DNA of 64,000 bases from RGIG6178 sp045612885 (GCA_045612885.1 JAZKZZ010000015.1:1-64000), one strand, 5' to 3'; numbered from the stretch's first letter, positions 1 through 9,000 are shown. Translations and numbers: made by a program. The notes: generated by a model not told the origin, from the sequence alone.

Positions 1-190
1 AAGTTAATACTATATTTCTATACTCAAAATTATATATTATTTCATCATCAAATACTGCATTACATCTTCCTCCATAATTCACTTTTCTTTTTACAGTTAA
101 GGAAGTTAAACTGATTGAAATTATAAATAAAATTATAGAAACAACTATAAATTTTCCCCCATTAACAAAAAATCTATATATAAATTTCAT
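1..190 (-). CDS. Membrane-anchored protein, N-terminal part only
   Basis: An open frame starts at ATG 190 on the minus strand and runs off the left edge of the window, so only about 63 residues are visible. A GGTGAGAAG ribosome binding site sits directly upstream. The visible part has a short basic start (MKFIYRFF), one hydrophobic helix at about residues 13-32, then a polar segment containing a Gly-Gly-Arg-Cys stretch, which fits a type II membrane anchor or an uncleaved signal. It is transcribed divergently from the gene at 304. I do not recognise the family and the missing C-terminus prevents a functional call. Confidence 0.6.
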   Translation of the reverse strand, partial: MKFIYRFFVNGGKFIVVSIILFIISISLTSLTVKRKVNYGGRCNAVFDDEIIYNFEYRNIVLT

Positions 191-215
191 CTTCTCACCA
201 ATATTAAGATTTCCT

Positions 216-244
216 ATTTTAGAATTAATATTCTAAGATGATAA
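216..244 (-). promoter_or_regulatory. Promoter of the leftward gene, spacer overlaps a palindrome
   Basis: On the minus strand a TTATCA box (239-244) and a TAAAAT box (216-221) are 17 bases apart, giving a leader of about 20 bases before ATG 190. A perfect 7-base inverted repeat TTAGAAT-TAAT-ATTCTAA (219-236) fills most of the spacer, the position of a repressor operator. The -35 match is weak, so this is a plausible rather than firm call. Confidence 0.4.
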
Positions 245-252
245 TTTTTTTC

Positions 253-281
253 TTGAAATGCTATTCAATATAAATTAAAAT
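253..281 (+). promoter_or_regulatory. Promoter of the gene at 304
   Basis: TTGAAA (253-258) and TAAAAT (276-281) are separated by exactly 17 bases. Transcription would begin near 288. This removes the upstream in-frame ATG at 280 as a start, because that codon overlaps the -10 box, and supports translation from ATG 304. Confidence 0.6.
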
Positions 282-303
282 GATGGTAGTTGAGGTGATC
301 AAT

Positions 304-1563
304 ATGAATTTTGTATTTAGAGTGTTATCATCAGAAGTGAAAAATAGCGTTTCTACCACTAAAAGTGGAAAGCAATACTATGAAATACCAATTATAATTA
401 GAAAAGACGAAAGAGATAGAAGAGCAAAATTAATAATTCCAAGTGAAAAAACTTATAAAAAAGGGGATAGTTTATATATTGTTTTAGATTCGAATTCTAT
501 TAAAAAAGATATACTTTTAACAATGGGTAAAACTCTAAGTTTAACAGATAATCAAGTTCTTAACTTAATTAATAAAGATTATCTAAACTATATTATGGAT
601 AAGAACTATAATCACAAACTTTCACATGCTGTAAATCACCTTATGCCAATAGGTACCCAAAAAATATCTCAAGAAGGCGAAATCGAAATAGATAGATGGA
701 GTAAAAAAGTAACTTCTCTTTTACAAAAATATGGAAAAGACTATATTGCTATTAATCCTGTTATCAATAATTCATTATACCCTTTCCATTACGTGAACTT
801 CTTAGAACATAAATTTGTTAGAGAGTATCGTAGTAATTTAATGATGTTTACATTATTCTATGATGAAGATCATTACCAATATCACAATAAGAAAATTTAT
901 TATATTGGAGATGAAGAATTAACATTGATGTATGAAGCAATAACAGATCAACAATTTTATAAAATATGTGACGAAAAAGATAAGATAAATAAAGCAACAA
1001 CACCTTTTTTGAAATCCTTTAATGATCACGGATTAGCTAAAGAAATTATCGAATTCATGAAAGAAGATGAAATATATAGTTCTAGAATAAAAAGCATATA
1101 TGCTGAAATAAGAAATGAAATGAAATTAGATAAAGAAAAAGAAAAAAAATATTTCATTCCTGCTTTAAATTCAATGTTAGCAATAAAAAATAGATATGAT
1201 GAAAAAAATGGTAAAATACTTAGTGAATCAGAAAAGAAACTCCTGGAAACAAGCATTCAAGACAGAATGAATCAACTTGTAAAACTATATGAAAAAAATA
1301 ATATATTCTATTTTACTAGTAATGATTTAATTATAGAAGATGGTTGTTTAACTATTAATAGTGCTTTAAAAAGAATTATTCAAATGGATATTGAAGATTT
1401 AGAATACGATTTCAAAACTAAAACACTATATAATATACAAGATTATAATAATAAAGATGTTTATGTTCCTATCTTAGAAGTTGTAACAAAAAAAGAAATT
1501 AAAGAACTTGAAGAAATAATATATAGAAGATGGATTGAAACAAAAAAAGGAACATCCAAATAA
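304..1563 (+). CDS. Unknown 419-residue soluble protein
   Basis: I chose ATG 304 because GAGGTGATC (292-300) is correctly spaced before it, and because the in-frame ATG at 280 lies inside the predicted -10 box. The product has no signal peptide and no membrane helix. It opens with a beta-rich stretch of about 60 residues and continues as a charged, mostly helical chain, with a Lys/Glu-rich segment near residues 280-300 of the translated product. No catalytic motif or family signature is evident to me. It stands alone: a divergent gene lies upstream, and a convergent gene shares its terminator hairpin. Function unknown. Confidence 0.75.
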   Translation: MNFVFRVLSSEVKNSVSTTKSGKQYYEIPIIIRKDERDRRAKLIIPSEKTYKKGDSLYIVLDSNSIKKDILLTMGKTLSLTDNQVLNLINKDYLNYIMDKNYNHKLSHAVNHLMPIGTQKISQEGEIEIDRWSKKVTSLLQKYGKDYIAINPVINNSLYPFHYVNFLEHKFVREYRSNLMMFTLFYDEDHYQYHNKKIYYIGDEELTLMYEAITDQQFYKICDEKDKINKATTPFLKSFNDHGLAKEIIEFMKEDEIYSSRIKSIYAEIRNEMKLDKEKEKKYFIPALNSMLAIKNRYDEKNGKILSESEKKLLETSIQDRMNQLVKLYEKNNIFYFTSNDLIIEDGCLTINSALKRIIQMDIEDLEYDFKTKTLYNIQDYNNKDVYVPILEVVTKKEIKELEEIIYRRWIETKKGTSK

Positions 1564-1593
1564 AAAAGAAGAAATTTATTTTTCTTCTTTTTT
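1562..1593. terminator. Shared terminator between convergent genes
   Basis: A 13-base perfect stem, A6GAAGAAA (1562-1574) with TTTCTTCT6 (1581-1593), is closed by a 6-base loop and starts at the last base of the stop codon of the plus-strand gene. The stop codon of the minus-strand gene (1576-1578) falls in the loop, so the hairpin can serve both genes. Confidence 0.6.
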
Positions 1594-2409
1594 TATTAAT
1601 TCTATTAATTTTTCTCCTCGCTTATAAGCCTCTTTTAAATAATCTAAATTTCCCATTTCTTCATACATTTTAGGCTTTCCGAAACTCTTTTTGTGTAATT
1701 CCAACATAATTACACCTTTATAATTTTCTCTTACTAATTTTTTACAAACTTTTTCAAAATTAATTTTTCCATCAAATGGCAATAAGTGCAAATCTCTTGT
1801 ATAATCATACCCTTTTTCCCAATCCATTAAATTATCATGTATATGAATAGCATATAATCTATCACCATATTTTTTTAATAAATCTGTTTTAGAATTATAT
1901 AAATGATGATGTCCTACATCATAGCAAAATCCTAAATTCTTATCTTTGATATTATCTAATAAGTAATACAAATGTTTAATCCCGAAACAATCAATATTTT
2001 CAAGTGCTATCTTAACATTATTCTTTTTAGCTACTTTTAAAATCTTCTTAAAATTTTCTAATCCTTGCTCACTTGGTGCTAATGCAAAATCAGTAGGACT
2101 TCCCCATGTAGAATGCATTACCGCTACAGGTATCTTATGTTTTCCACAGAATTCAATTTGTTTTATTACATTATTGATATATGAATCTACAGAATCTCCT
2201 CTTGCCCATAAATCGTTAGCGTACATAAAACCTACATGGAAATAACAAATGTTTAATCCCAATTCACGAATAAGTTTTACACTTTCTTCTATATTTTTTG
2301 AACTCGCAGATAGCATTACATTTTTAAATCCTGCTTTTGCTATATTATTTATTATTTCAAAATCATTGATACCACATTCATTATTTGTGCTTACTCCAAT
2401 TTGTCTCAT
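1576..2409 (-). CDS. Sugar phosphate isomerase/epimerase-like TIM-barrel protein
   Basis: The 277-residue product has the AP-endonuclease-2/xylose-isomerase-like TIM-barrel pattern. Likely metal-ligand motifs appear in the usual order: ALEN (Glu, about 138), CYDVGHHH (Asp/His, about 164), HIHDN (about 190), a DLHLLPFDG segment (about 209) and a late LELH (Glu, about 238). Family members isomerise or epimerise sugars and sugar phosphates, or cleave abasic DNA; the short compact form favours a sugar isomerase role. AAGGAGAG precedes ATG 2409. It lies next to, and on the same strand as, a sugar-type MFS transporter, but a terminator separates the two. The substrate cannot be read from the sequence. 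Confidence 0.8.
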   Translation of the reverse strand: MRQIGVSTNNECGINDFEIINNIAKAGFKNVMLSASSKNIEESVKLIRELGLNICYFHVGFMYANDLWARGDSVDSYINNVIKQIEFCGKHKIPVAVMHSTWGSPTDFALAPSEQGLENFKKILKVAKKNNVKIALENIDCFGIKHLYYLLDNIKDKNLGFCYDVGHHHLYNSKTDLLKKYGDRLYAIHIHDNLMDWEKGYDYTRDLHLLPFDGKINFEKVCKKLVRENYKGVIMLELHKKSFGKPKMYEEMGNLDYLKEAYKRGEKLIELIKKEEK

Positions 2410-2490
2410 ACTATCTCTCCTTATATTATATTAGAACACATCACTATTATGACATTTTAATACTATCCGAACAAAGATTTAAAATAAAAA

Positions 2491-2510
2491 ATTGAGATTT
2501 TTATCTCAAC
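2491..2510 (-). terminator. Terminator after the MFS transporter
   Basis: The stem TTGAGAT/ATCTCAA (2492-2498 with 2503-2509) has a 4-base loop. On the minus strand it is followed by a T-rich run complementary to 2481-2490, and it sits just past the transporter stop codon at 2517. Confidence 0.75.
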
Positions 2511-2516
2511 TTTTCT

Positions 2517-3794
2517 TTAAACTTTTTTAACTCTTATAGTGATAAATAGTATTGAAGCCACTAACATACTTATAGCAGCATATGGGAATAAAATATAATA
2601 TCCAATTTTACTAAAATAGAATAATATACCAATAAATATAGGAGTTATAGTTTGTGCTAACATACTAGCTGTATAATAATATCCTGTATATTTTCCTACA
2701 TTACTCTTATTAGCAATTTCTACAATCATCGGATATGAGTTACAATTTATCATTGCCCAACCTATTCCGCATACTGCAATAAGTAATAAGAATAGAATAT
2801 TATAAGATTTAAAGAAAGAACAACAAGTTGCCGCTACTATTATTAGTAATAATCCTAGTAAAACTGTCTTTTTTCTACCAATTTTATCTGCTAATAAACC
2901 TGCAGGAACAAATGTAACAAGTGAGCAAATAGTTAAAACTATTACAACAGTTCCCCAAACTTTAGAGTTATCAAATACATTATTAGCATATATACTTCCA
3001 AATGACTCTATCGCATTAAATCCAAAGAACCAGAAAAACACACTAAAGATTAAGATAATCAAATTGTATTTATCATTTTTAGATAATGGCTTATCTTCGC
3101 TTATTACTTCCTCAGTTTCTGCCAAAGTTTCACCATACTCCATATCTTCTTTTACTTCTTCTAAAATTTTATTTTCTTTAATTTTAAACACTAAAACAAC
3201 TAATGCCAAAATCATTAATACTGAAGTTAAAACAAACGGTAATACTGTTATACTGCTTGCTTTATCCGGAGAAATAAACATGGCTATTGCGCCTGCAAAA
3301 ATAGCACCTATATATCCAATTAAATTTATAATTCCATTAGCCTTACTTCTAAGTGGTTTTGGTGTTATATCAGGCATTAAAGCAACAGCAGGATTTCTAT
3401 ACATATTCATTACAATTAATGTAAGCCCCATAGTCACAAATACACCTATTAGACTGTTTTTCATATAGAATACTGGTATAAGTGGGAAAATAATTGCAGC
3501 TAAAATAGTTCCTACTATAATGTATGGAATACGTTTTCCATATTTTGAATTTGTTTTATCTGATAGATTTCCAAATATTGGTAACATAAATAATCCAAAT
3601 AAATTATCTGATGCCATTATTGCACCAATTATATAAGCGTAATCAGTACTTTCTCCACCATATTTAGTTACTAATAAGTCTTCTAAAAACAATGATGCGT
3701 AATGATTGTATACTTGCCATAGCATTAAAATTGTAAAGAATGCCAAACCTATATACATAGTTCTTTTAACATTTAACGTTAATTTTCTTTCCAT
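2517..3794 (-). CDS. MFS transporter, sugar/SLC45-like
   Basis: The 425-residue product has 12 predicted membrane helices. The MFS loop 2-3 signature appears as GNLSDKTNSKYGKR, with a second copy in the other half (LADKIGRKK). The YNHYASLFL segment in helix 1 and the MYRNPAVALMPDITP segment in helix 4 resemble bacterial relatives of the SLC45/GPH-type sugar symporters. A charged cytoplasmic loop of about 40 residues separates the two halves. GGAGTGA precedes ATG 3794. Carbohydrate is the best guess for substrate, supported weakly by the neighbouring isomerase-like gene. The gene is divergent from nifJ. Confidence 0.8.
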   Translation of the reverse strand: MERKLTLNVKRTMYIGLAFFTILMLWQVYNHYASLFLEDLLVTKYGGESTDYAYIIGAIMASDNLFGLFMLPIFGNLSDKTNSKYGKRIPYIIVGTILAAIIFPLIPVFYMKNSLIGVFVTMGLTLIVMNMYRNPAVALMPDITPKPLRSKANGIINLIGYIGAIFAGAIAMFISPDKASSITVLPFVLTSVLMILALVVLVFKIKENKILEEVKEDMEYGETLAETEEVISEDKPLSKNDKYNLIILIFSVFFWFFGFNAIESFGSIYANNVFDNSKVWGTVVIVLTICSLVTFVPAGLLADKIGRKKTVLLGLLLIIVAATCCSFFKSYNILFLLLIAVCGIGWAMINCNSYPMIVEIANKSNVGKYTGYYYTASMLAQTITPIFIGILFYFSKIGYYILFPYAAISMLVASILFITIRVKKV

Positions 3795-3861
3795 ATATAA
3801 TCACTCCTTAGTTTTAATATTAACATACTTAATTTTTTTAAAATACATTTCATGCCTTTTT

Positions 3862-3892
3862 ATTGTTTGAAAACAATAAATAAAGGTATAAT
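3862..3892 (+). promoter_or_regulatory. nifJ promoter with overlapping inverted repeat
   Basis: TTGTTT (3863-3868) and a perfect TATAAT (3887-3892) are 18 bases apart. A 7-base inverted repeat, ATTGTTT-GA-AAACAAT (3862-3877), covers the -35 box, where a repressor would block polymerase. PFOR genes in other Firmicutes are often under redox regulators such as Rex, whose sites contain TTGT and ACAA half-sites, but the spacing here does not match Rex closely. The operator role is inferred. Confidence 0.6.
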
Positions 3893-3923
3893 TTAAGTAA
3901 AGGAAAGAGGCGTATGATAATAT

Positions 3924-6900
3924 ATGAATAAGAAAAAAACTATTGTTTCTGTAGATGGTAATGAAGCTTGCGCGTATGGAGCATATGCGTTTAGTGAAGT
4001 CGCTGCTATCTACCCTATTACACCTAGCTCTCCAATGGCAGAACATATTGATGCTTGGAGTAGTAAAGGTAAAAAGAATATTTTTGGAAGTAATGTAAAA
4101 GTTGTAGAAATGGAATCAGAAGCTGGTGCTAGTGGTGCTGTTCATGGTGCACTTCAAGCTGGTGCTCTAGCATCTACTTATACTGCATCACAAGGATTAC
4201 TTCTTATGATTCCTAACCTTTATAAAATGGTTGGTGAATTATTACCAGGAGTTTTACATGTATCTGCTAGAAGTTTAGCTACTAGAGCTCTATCAATTTT
4301 TGGTGATCATCAAGATATCTATGCAGTTAGACAAACAGGTGCTTGTATGGTATGTTCTCACTCTGTTCAAGAAGCAGCAGATTTAGCACCACTTGCTCAC
4401 TTAGTGGCAATAAAAGCTGGAATCCCTGTAGTCCACTTCTTCGATGGATTTAGAACAAGTCATGAAATTCAAAAAATCGAATTACAAGATTATGAAGACT
4501 TAAAAGCTCTAGCAGATTTTGATGCTGTGAAAAACTTTAGAGATAATGCTCTAAATCCTCATTCAAATCCTGTTACTAGAGGTGGAGCTGAAAATGATGA
4601 TATTTATTTCCAAGCAAGAGAGGCACAAAACAAACATTTAGCTAATGTTGGTGTTGTAGCTACTGATTATTTTAAAAAGATTTCAAAATTAACAGGTAGA
4701 AAATATGCTCCATTCACTTACTATGGTGCTAAAGATGCTACTAGAGTAATCGTTGCTATGGGTAGTGTTACCCAAACTATCGAAGAAACAGTTGATACAT
4801 TAAATGCTAAAGGAGAAAAAGTAGGTTTAGTAAAAGTACACTTATATAGACCTTTCTTAACTGATAAATTAGTAAGTGTAATTCCTTCTACCTGTACTAG
4901 TATCGCAGTATTAGATAGAACTAAAGAGGCTGGTGCTACTGGCGAACCTTTATATCTAGATGTTATAGCTGCACTATTTAAAGAAAATAAACAATATGAT
5001 GTAGTTGTTGGTGGTAGATATGGTTTATCTAGTAAAGATACTCAACCTAATCAAATCAAGGCCGTATATGACAATTTAAAGAAAAAGAAACCACTTAATG
5101 GATTCACAATTGGTATTGAAGATGATGTTACTCACTTATCATTATCAGTTAATCCTAAATTCCAAGTAAAAGCAGATTATATCTCGTGTTTATTCTATGG
5201 ATTAGGTAGTGATGGTACAGTTGGTGCCAATAAGAACTCTATAAAAATTATTGGTGAAGCAACTAAATTATATACTCAGGCATATTTTGCTTATGACTCA
5301 AAAAAGAGCGGCGGGGCAACTAGATCACACTTAAGATTTGGGCCTACTCCTATTAAATCTACATATTATATTAAACATGCAGACTTTATCTCATGTTCGT
5401 TAGATTCATATATCTTTAAATATAAGATGCTAGATAACTTAAAAAATGGTGGTACTTTCTTATTAAATACTACTTTAAGTAAAGAAGACATTGCTAAGAG
5501 TCTACCTAATCGAATGAAAAAACAATTAGCAGAAAGAAAAGCTAAGTTCTATATTATTAATGCTAGTAAAATTGCTAGAGAAGTTGGAATGGGAAGAAAA
5601 ACTAATACTGTTCTTCAAAGTGCATTCTTTAAACTAAATCCTGGATTAATGAATTATACTAAAGCTGTTAAATTAATGAAACAATTCGCTAAAAAAGCTT
5701 ATAGTTATAAAGGTGATGAAATCGTAAAACGTAACTATGATGCAATAGACAGAGGTTGCGAATTTGAAGAAGTTTATGTAGATCCAAATTGGGTGAATTT
5801 AGAAGTTAAAGATATTAAATTAAAATCTGGAGATAATTACTTTGATGAATTTGTAACTCCTATTGGTACATTAGATGGATATGATTTACCTGTATCAACA
5901 TTTACTAAATATGGATTATTGGATGGTACAATGCAAAATAATGTTACATTCAAAGAAAAAAGAGAGATTGCTGAAGAAGTTCCTCATTGGATTAAAGAAA
6001 ATTGTATTCAATGTAACAAGTGTGTATTTGTATGTCCTCATGCTACAATTAGAGCATTCTTATTAGATGGAACTGAATATGAAGCAGCTCCAGAAGTAGT
6101 AAAACAAGAATATTTAGAAGCTATGGGTGGTCCTAATGTTAAAGGACTTAAATTTAGAGTTCAAGTTGATCCTAAAAACTGTGTTGGATGTGGATTGTGT
6201 GTAACTGAATGTCCTGGAAAAGCTGGAAATAAAGCTCTTGAAATGAAACCTATTAATGATGAATTACATCAAGATGAAGGGGCTAATTATTTATATAAGA
6301 ACGTTAAATATAAAACTGAATACTTCCCTACTTCTACAGTAAAAGGAATCGGATTTGCTAAACCGTATTTTGAAGTTAGTGGTTCATGTGCTGGATGTGG
6401 TGAGACTCCTTATTATAGATTATTATCACAATTATTTGGTAAGGATATGATTATCGCTAATGCTACTGGATGCTCTTCAATTTATAGTGGGTCTACTCCT
6501 TCTACTCCATTCTGTAAAGACGAAAACAATAATGGTATTGCCTGGGCTAACTCATTATTCGAAGATAACGCAGAATTTGGTTATGGAATGAAAGTGGCTA
6601 ATGATTATAAAACTTTACAAATATTAAATGCTATAAATGATAACTTTGATGAATTAGAGCCTAAGTTACAAGAAGTATTAAAAGTATATCAAGATAACAT
6701 TAATAACAGAGAAAAACAAAGAGAAATCAAAGATGAAATCATTACTTTAGTAAAAGAAAGTAAAAATGAAGGAATCAAAACTTTATTAACTTATGAAAAT
6801 GATTTAGTAACTAAATCTCAATGGATTATTGGTGGAGATGGATGGGCTTATGATATCGGGTTTGGTGGATTAGACCATGTACTTGCTAATAATGAAAACG

Positions 6901-7463
6901 TTAACATTTTAGTGCTTGATACAGAAGTTTATTCTAATACTGGTGGACAATCTAGTAAATCAAGTCAAACTGGATCCATAGCTAAATTTGCTGCAAGTGG
7001 TAAAAAGACCGCTAAAAAAGATTTAGCTGCTATTGCTAGAAGTTATGGACATGTATATGTAGCTCAAGTTAATATGGGTGCTAATAATATGCAAGTAATT
7101 AAAGCTATGAAAGAAGCAGAAAGTTATGATGGCCCTTCACTAATTATTGCTTATTGTCCTTGTATTGAACATGGTATAAAGACAGGAATGTGGTCACATC
7201 AACAAGTACAAAAGAAAGCTACTGAATGTGGATACTTCAATATTTATAGATATGATCCTAGATTAAAAGAAGAAGGAAAGAATCCTCTTCAATTAGACTT
7301 TAAAGAACCTAATTTTGATAAATTTAAAGATTTTGTATTAAATGAAACTAGATTCAATCAACTACCTAGATTAAATCCTGAAAAAGCAGAAGAATTACTA
7401 GATCTATCAGCTAAATACGCTAAACAAAGATTCGATAAACTAGTGAAAGAAAGCCAAGATTGA
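3924..7463 (+). CDS. nifJ: Pyruvate:ferredoxin (flavodoxin) oxidoreductase
   Basis: The 1179-residue homodimer-type PFOR oxidises pyruvate with CoA to acetyl-CoA and CO2 and passes electrons to ferredoxin or flavodoxin. Visible in order are the N-terminal pyruvate-binding domain (YPITPSSPMAEHID, about residue 31), a ferredoxin-like domain with two 4Fe-4S motifs (CIQCNKC at 694 and CVGCGLC at 753), the catalytic-domain cysteines (CAGCGETPYY, about 825) and the thiamine-diphosphate region (GDGWAYDIG followed by YSNTGGQ). Length is normal for the family. An AGGAAAGAGG site lies upstream of ATG 3924; an earlier ATG at 3914 stops after five codons. The stop overlaps the ppa start (TGATG), so the two are probably translationally coupled. 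It links glycolysis to fermentation. Confidence 0.97.
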   Translation: MNKKKTIVSVDGNEACAYGAYAFSEVAAIYPITPSSPMAEHIDAWSSKGKKNIFGSNVKVVEMESEAGASGAVHGALQAGALASTYTASQGLLLMIPNLYKMVGELLPGVLHVSARSLATRALSIFGDHQDIYAVRQTGACMVCSHSVQEAADLAPLAHLVAIKAGIPVVHFFDGFRTSHEIQKIELQDYEDLKALADFDAVKNFRDNALNPHSNPVTRGGAENDDIYFQAREAQNKHLANVGVVATDYFKKISKLTGRKYAPFTYYGAKDATRVIVAMGSVTQTIEETVDTLNAKGEKVGLVKVHLYRPFLTDKLVSVIPSTCTSIAVLDRTKEAGATGEPLYLDVIAALFKENKQYDVVVGGRYGLSSKDTQPNQIKAVYDNLKKKKPLNGFTIGIEDDVTHLSLSVNPKFQVKADYISCLFYGLGSDGTVGANKNSIKIIGEATKLYTQAYFAYDSKKSGGATRSHLRFGPTPIKSTYYIKHADFISCSLDSYIFKYKMLDNLKNGGTFLLNTTLSKEDIAKSLPNRMKKQLAERKAKFYIINASKIAREVGMGRKTNTVLQSAFFKLNPGLMNYTKAVKLMKQFAKKAYSYKGDEIVKRNYDAIDRGCEFEEVYVDPNWVNLEVKDIKLKSGDNYFDEFVTPIGTLDGYDLPVSTFTKYGLLDGTMQNNVTFKEKREIAEEVPHWIKENCIQCNKCVFVCPHATIRAFLLDGTEYEAAPEVVKQEYLEAMGGPNVKGLKFRVQVDPKNCVGCGLCVTECPGKAGNKALEMKPINDELHQDEGANYLYKNVKYKTEYFPTSTVKGIGFAKPYFEVSGSCAGCGETPYYRLLSQLFGKDMIIANATGCSSIYSGSTPSTPFCKDENNNGIAWANSLFEDNAEFGYGMKVANDYKTLQILNAINDNFDELEPKLQEVLKVYQDNINNREKQREIKDEIITLVKESKNEGIKTLLTYENDLVTKSQWIIGGDGWAYDIGFGGLDHVLANNENVNILVLDTEVYSNTGGQSSKSSQTGSIAKFAASGKKTAKKDLAAIARSYGHVYVAQVNMGANNMQVIKAMKEAESYDGPSLIIAYCPCIEHGIKTGMWSHQQVQKKATECGYFNIYRYDPRLKEEGKNPLQLDFKEPNFDKFKDFVLNETRFNQLPRLNPEKAEELLDLSAKYAKQRFDKLVKESQD

Positions 7464-7999
7464 TGAATATATGGCACGACATAGATGATTCTAGAATTAA
7501 AGAAGAATCATTTATTGTATGTATAGAAATCTCTAAAGGTAGTAAGAAAAAATATGAGTTAGATAAAGAAACTGGTTTAATAATTTTAGATAGGATACTT
7601 TATACATCTACCCATTACCCTGCAAATTACGGTTTTATCCCTAAAACGTACGCAGAAGATGATGATCCACTTGATGTATTAGTATTATGCCAAGAATCAC
7701 TAGAGCCACTATCTCTAGTAAAATGTAGACCACTTGGAGTAGTCAAAATGATTGATAGTGGCGCTGTAGATGAAAAGATTATTTCTGTAGTAGAAAATGA
7801 TCCTTTCATGGCAAACTATAAAACCATTGATGACTTGCCTTCACATATGATTGAAGAAATGATGCATTTTTTCAGAGTATATAAACAACTTGAAGGTAAA
7901 GACACATATATAGAAAAAGTAGAAAATATAGATAGTGCGAAAAATATAATTAATAATTGTATTAAAAGTTATCAAATTAAATTTAAAAATAAAAAATAG
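7463..7999 (+). CDS. ppa: Inorganic pyrophosphatase, soluble family I
   Basis: The enzyme hydrolyses pyrophosphate to two phosphates, pulling biosynthetic reactions forward. The family I signature is clear: YPANYGFIP, then EDDDPLDVLVL with the metal-binding aspartates, then a GVVKMIDSG strand. The 178-residue length is typical of the bacterial enzyme. I use ATG 7463, which overlaps the nifJ stop codon by one base; an in-frame TTG one codon upstream (7460) is less likely. No separate promoter is seen, so expression probably follows nifJ. A strong terminator follows. Confidence 0.95.
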   Translation: MNIWHDIDDSRIKEESFIVCIEISKGSKKKYELDKETGLIILDRILYTSTHYPANYGFIPKTYAEDDDPLDVLVLCQESLEPLSLVKCRPLGVVKMIDSGAVDEKIISVVENDPFMANYKTIDDLPSHMIEEMMHFFRVYKQLEGKDTYIEKVENIDSAKNIINNCIKSYQIKFKNKK

Positions 8000-8024
8000 G
8001 AATTCAAACGAATTCCTTTTTTTT
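7999..8024. terminator. Terminator after ppa
   Basis: A perfect 7-base stem, GGAATTC/GAATTCC (7999-8005 with 8010-8016), has an AAAC loop and is followed by eight T (8017-8024). The opposite strand also shows a T-rich tail, so it may also end the convergent DUF4116 gene, whose stop is at 8023. Confidence 0.88.
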
Positions 8025-8967
8025 ATCTTTTATTAGTTGAATCTTTAATTACACTTTCTTTAGACTTTTTCTCGCTCAACTCTTCAAATATTTTGTATTC
8101 TCTTCGTAAAGAGGATAAAGCTTTAGACTTACTGTTTTTAACTTTTTTAGTCTCACTATTTTTATTTTCATTAGCAGCCGCTACAACATCAGGATCATTT
8201 TTCATTTCAGGGCTTACGAATCGTATATAATATGGATTTTGGCTCACTGCTGCTAGTACAACATCTCTATCACCTTTCAATTCTTCGCTTATGAATCTTA
8301 TAGAACCTGGCTCATTAGCCACTGCCGCTAGCGCCACATCTTTATCTCCTTTTAGTTCTTCGCTCGCGTATTGTAAAGCAAATCCATAATTTTTAACTGC
8401 CGCCATCACCACCTCTTTATCATTTCTTAGTTCTTCACTAAGGTACATCAAAGACTCTCCGTTATTATCAAGAGCAGCAAATATTACTTCCCTATCTTTC
8501 TTTAACTCTTCACTGGCATAGTTTATAGCATTACCTGTATTACTGACTGCCGCTAAAACTACTTCCTTATCATTTTTCAACTTTTCACTGGCATAACGTA
8601 AAGCATAACCATCTTTACTAACGGCTGCTAATATTACATCTTTATCGCTTCGAAGTTTATCCCCAACATACACCAAAACAGCAGGATTGCGCTTAACTGC
8701 CAACAATACCACTTCTTTGTCATTTCGTAGTTGTTCTCCTGCATATCCGAGCGCAATTCCTTGCTTACTAACAGCAAACTGCACCAACTCTTTGTCATTT
8801 CGTAGTTCTTCGCTAGCCCATCTTAAAAATGAAGCGTCAACATCTAATAAAGCCAACACAACATCTCTATCCGATAACGCCTCTTTTGTCAAAAATGACT
8901 CATAGAAAGTTGGATCTGAATTTTTTATTTTCTCTATATATATCTTTTTTTCTTCATTAGATAGCAT
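8023..8967 (-). CDS. DUF4116 repeat protein
   Basis: The 314-residue protein is built from nine consecutive 25-residue units (about residues 33-257) with the pattern D+EVVLAAV...G.AL.YASEELKN, then a partial tenth unit (DPDVVAAA). This is the DUF4116 repeat. The repeats are helical, and the array is likely a curved solenoid used for protein binding. The N-terminal 32 residues are helical and charged; the last 50 are rich in Lys, Ser and Glu and probably flexible. GGAGGG lies before ATG 8967. No enzymatic motif is present. DUF4116 proteins occur in gut Firmicutes and some protists, with no established function that I know of. Confidence 0.85.
   Translation of the reverse strand: MLSNEEKKIYIEKIKNSDPTFYESFLTKEALSDRDVVLALLDVDASFLRWASEELRNDKELVQFAVSKQGIALGYAGEQLRNDKEVVLLAVKRNPAVLVYVGDKLRSDKDVILAAVSKDGYALRYASEKLKNDKEVVLAAVSNTGNAINYASEELKKDREVIFAALDNNGESLMYLSEELRNDKEVVMAAVKNYGFALQYASEELKGDKDVALAAVANEPGSIRFISEELKGDRDVVLAAVSQNPYYIRFVSPEMKNDPDVVAAANENKNSETKKVKNSKSKALSSLRREYKIFEELSEKKSKESVIKDSTNKR
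8197..8871 (-). repeat. Nine degenerate 75-base tandem coding repeats
   Basis: These bases encode the nine 25-residue DUF4116 units. At DNA level the units are diverged, and the most conserved part is the TCATTTCTTAG/TCTTCGCT-like segment. The period stays at 75 bases without indels, so selection on the protein, rather than recent slippage, is keeping the register. Confidence 0.75.
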
Positions 8968-9000
8968 GTTAAACCCTCCATCAAATATTATCTATTATTT

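Noticed and set aside
280..303. Upstream start at ATG 280 for the first plus-strand gene
   Set aside because: The codon overlaps the predicted -10 box, and the ribosome binding site fits ATG 304.
3801..4046. Minus-strand open frame of 81 codons at the start of nifJ
   Set aside because: It overlaps the nifJ coding start and promoter on the opposite strand, has no ribosome binding site and its composition is the mirror of real coding sequence.
7461..7463. Possible TGA-as-Trp code (mycoplasma-like)
   Set aside because: Trp is written TGG throughout nifJ, and TGA ends nifJ, the BadF-type kinase and other genes exactly where homologues end.
8197..8871. Possible CRISPR or satellite array
   Set aside because: The 75-base period is a coding repeat of DUF4116 units, not short identical repeats with unique spacers.
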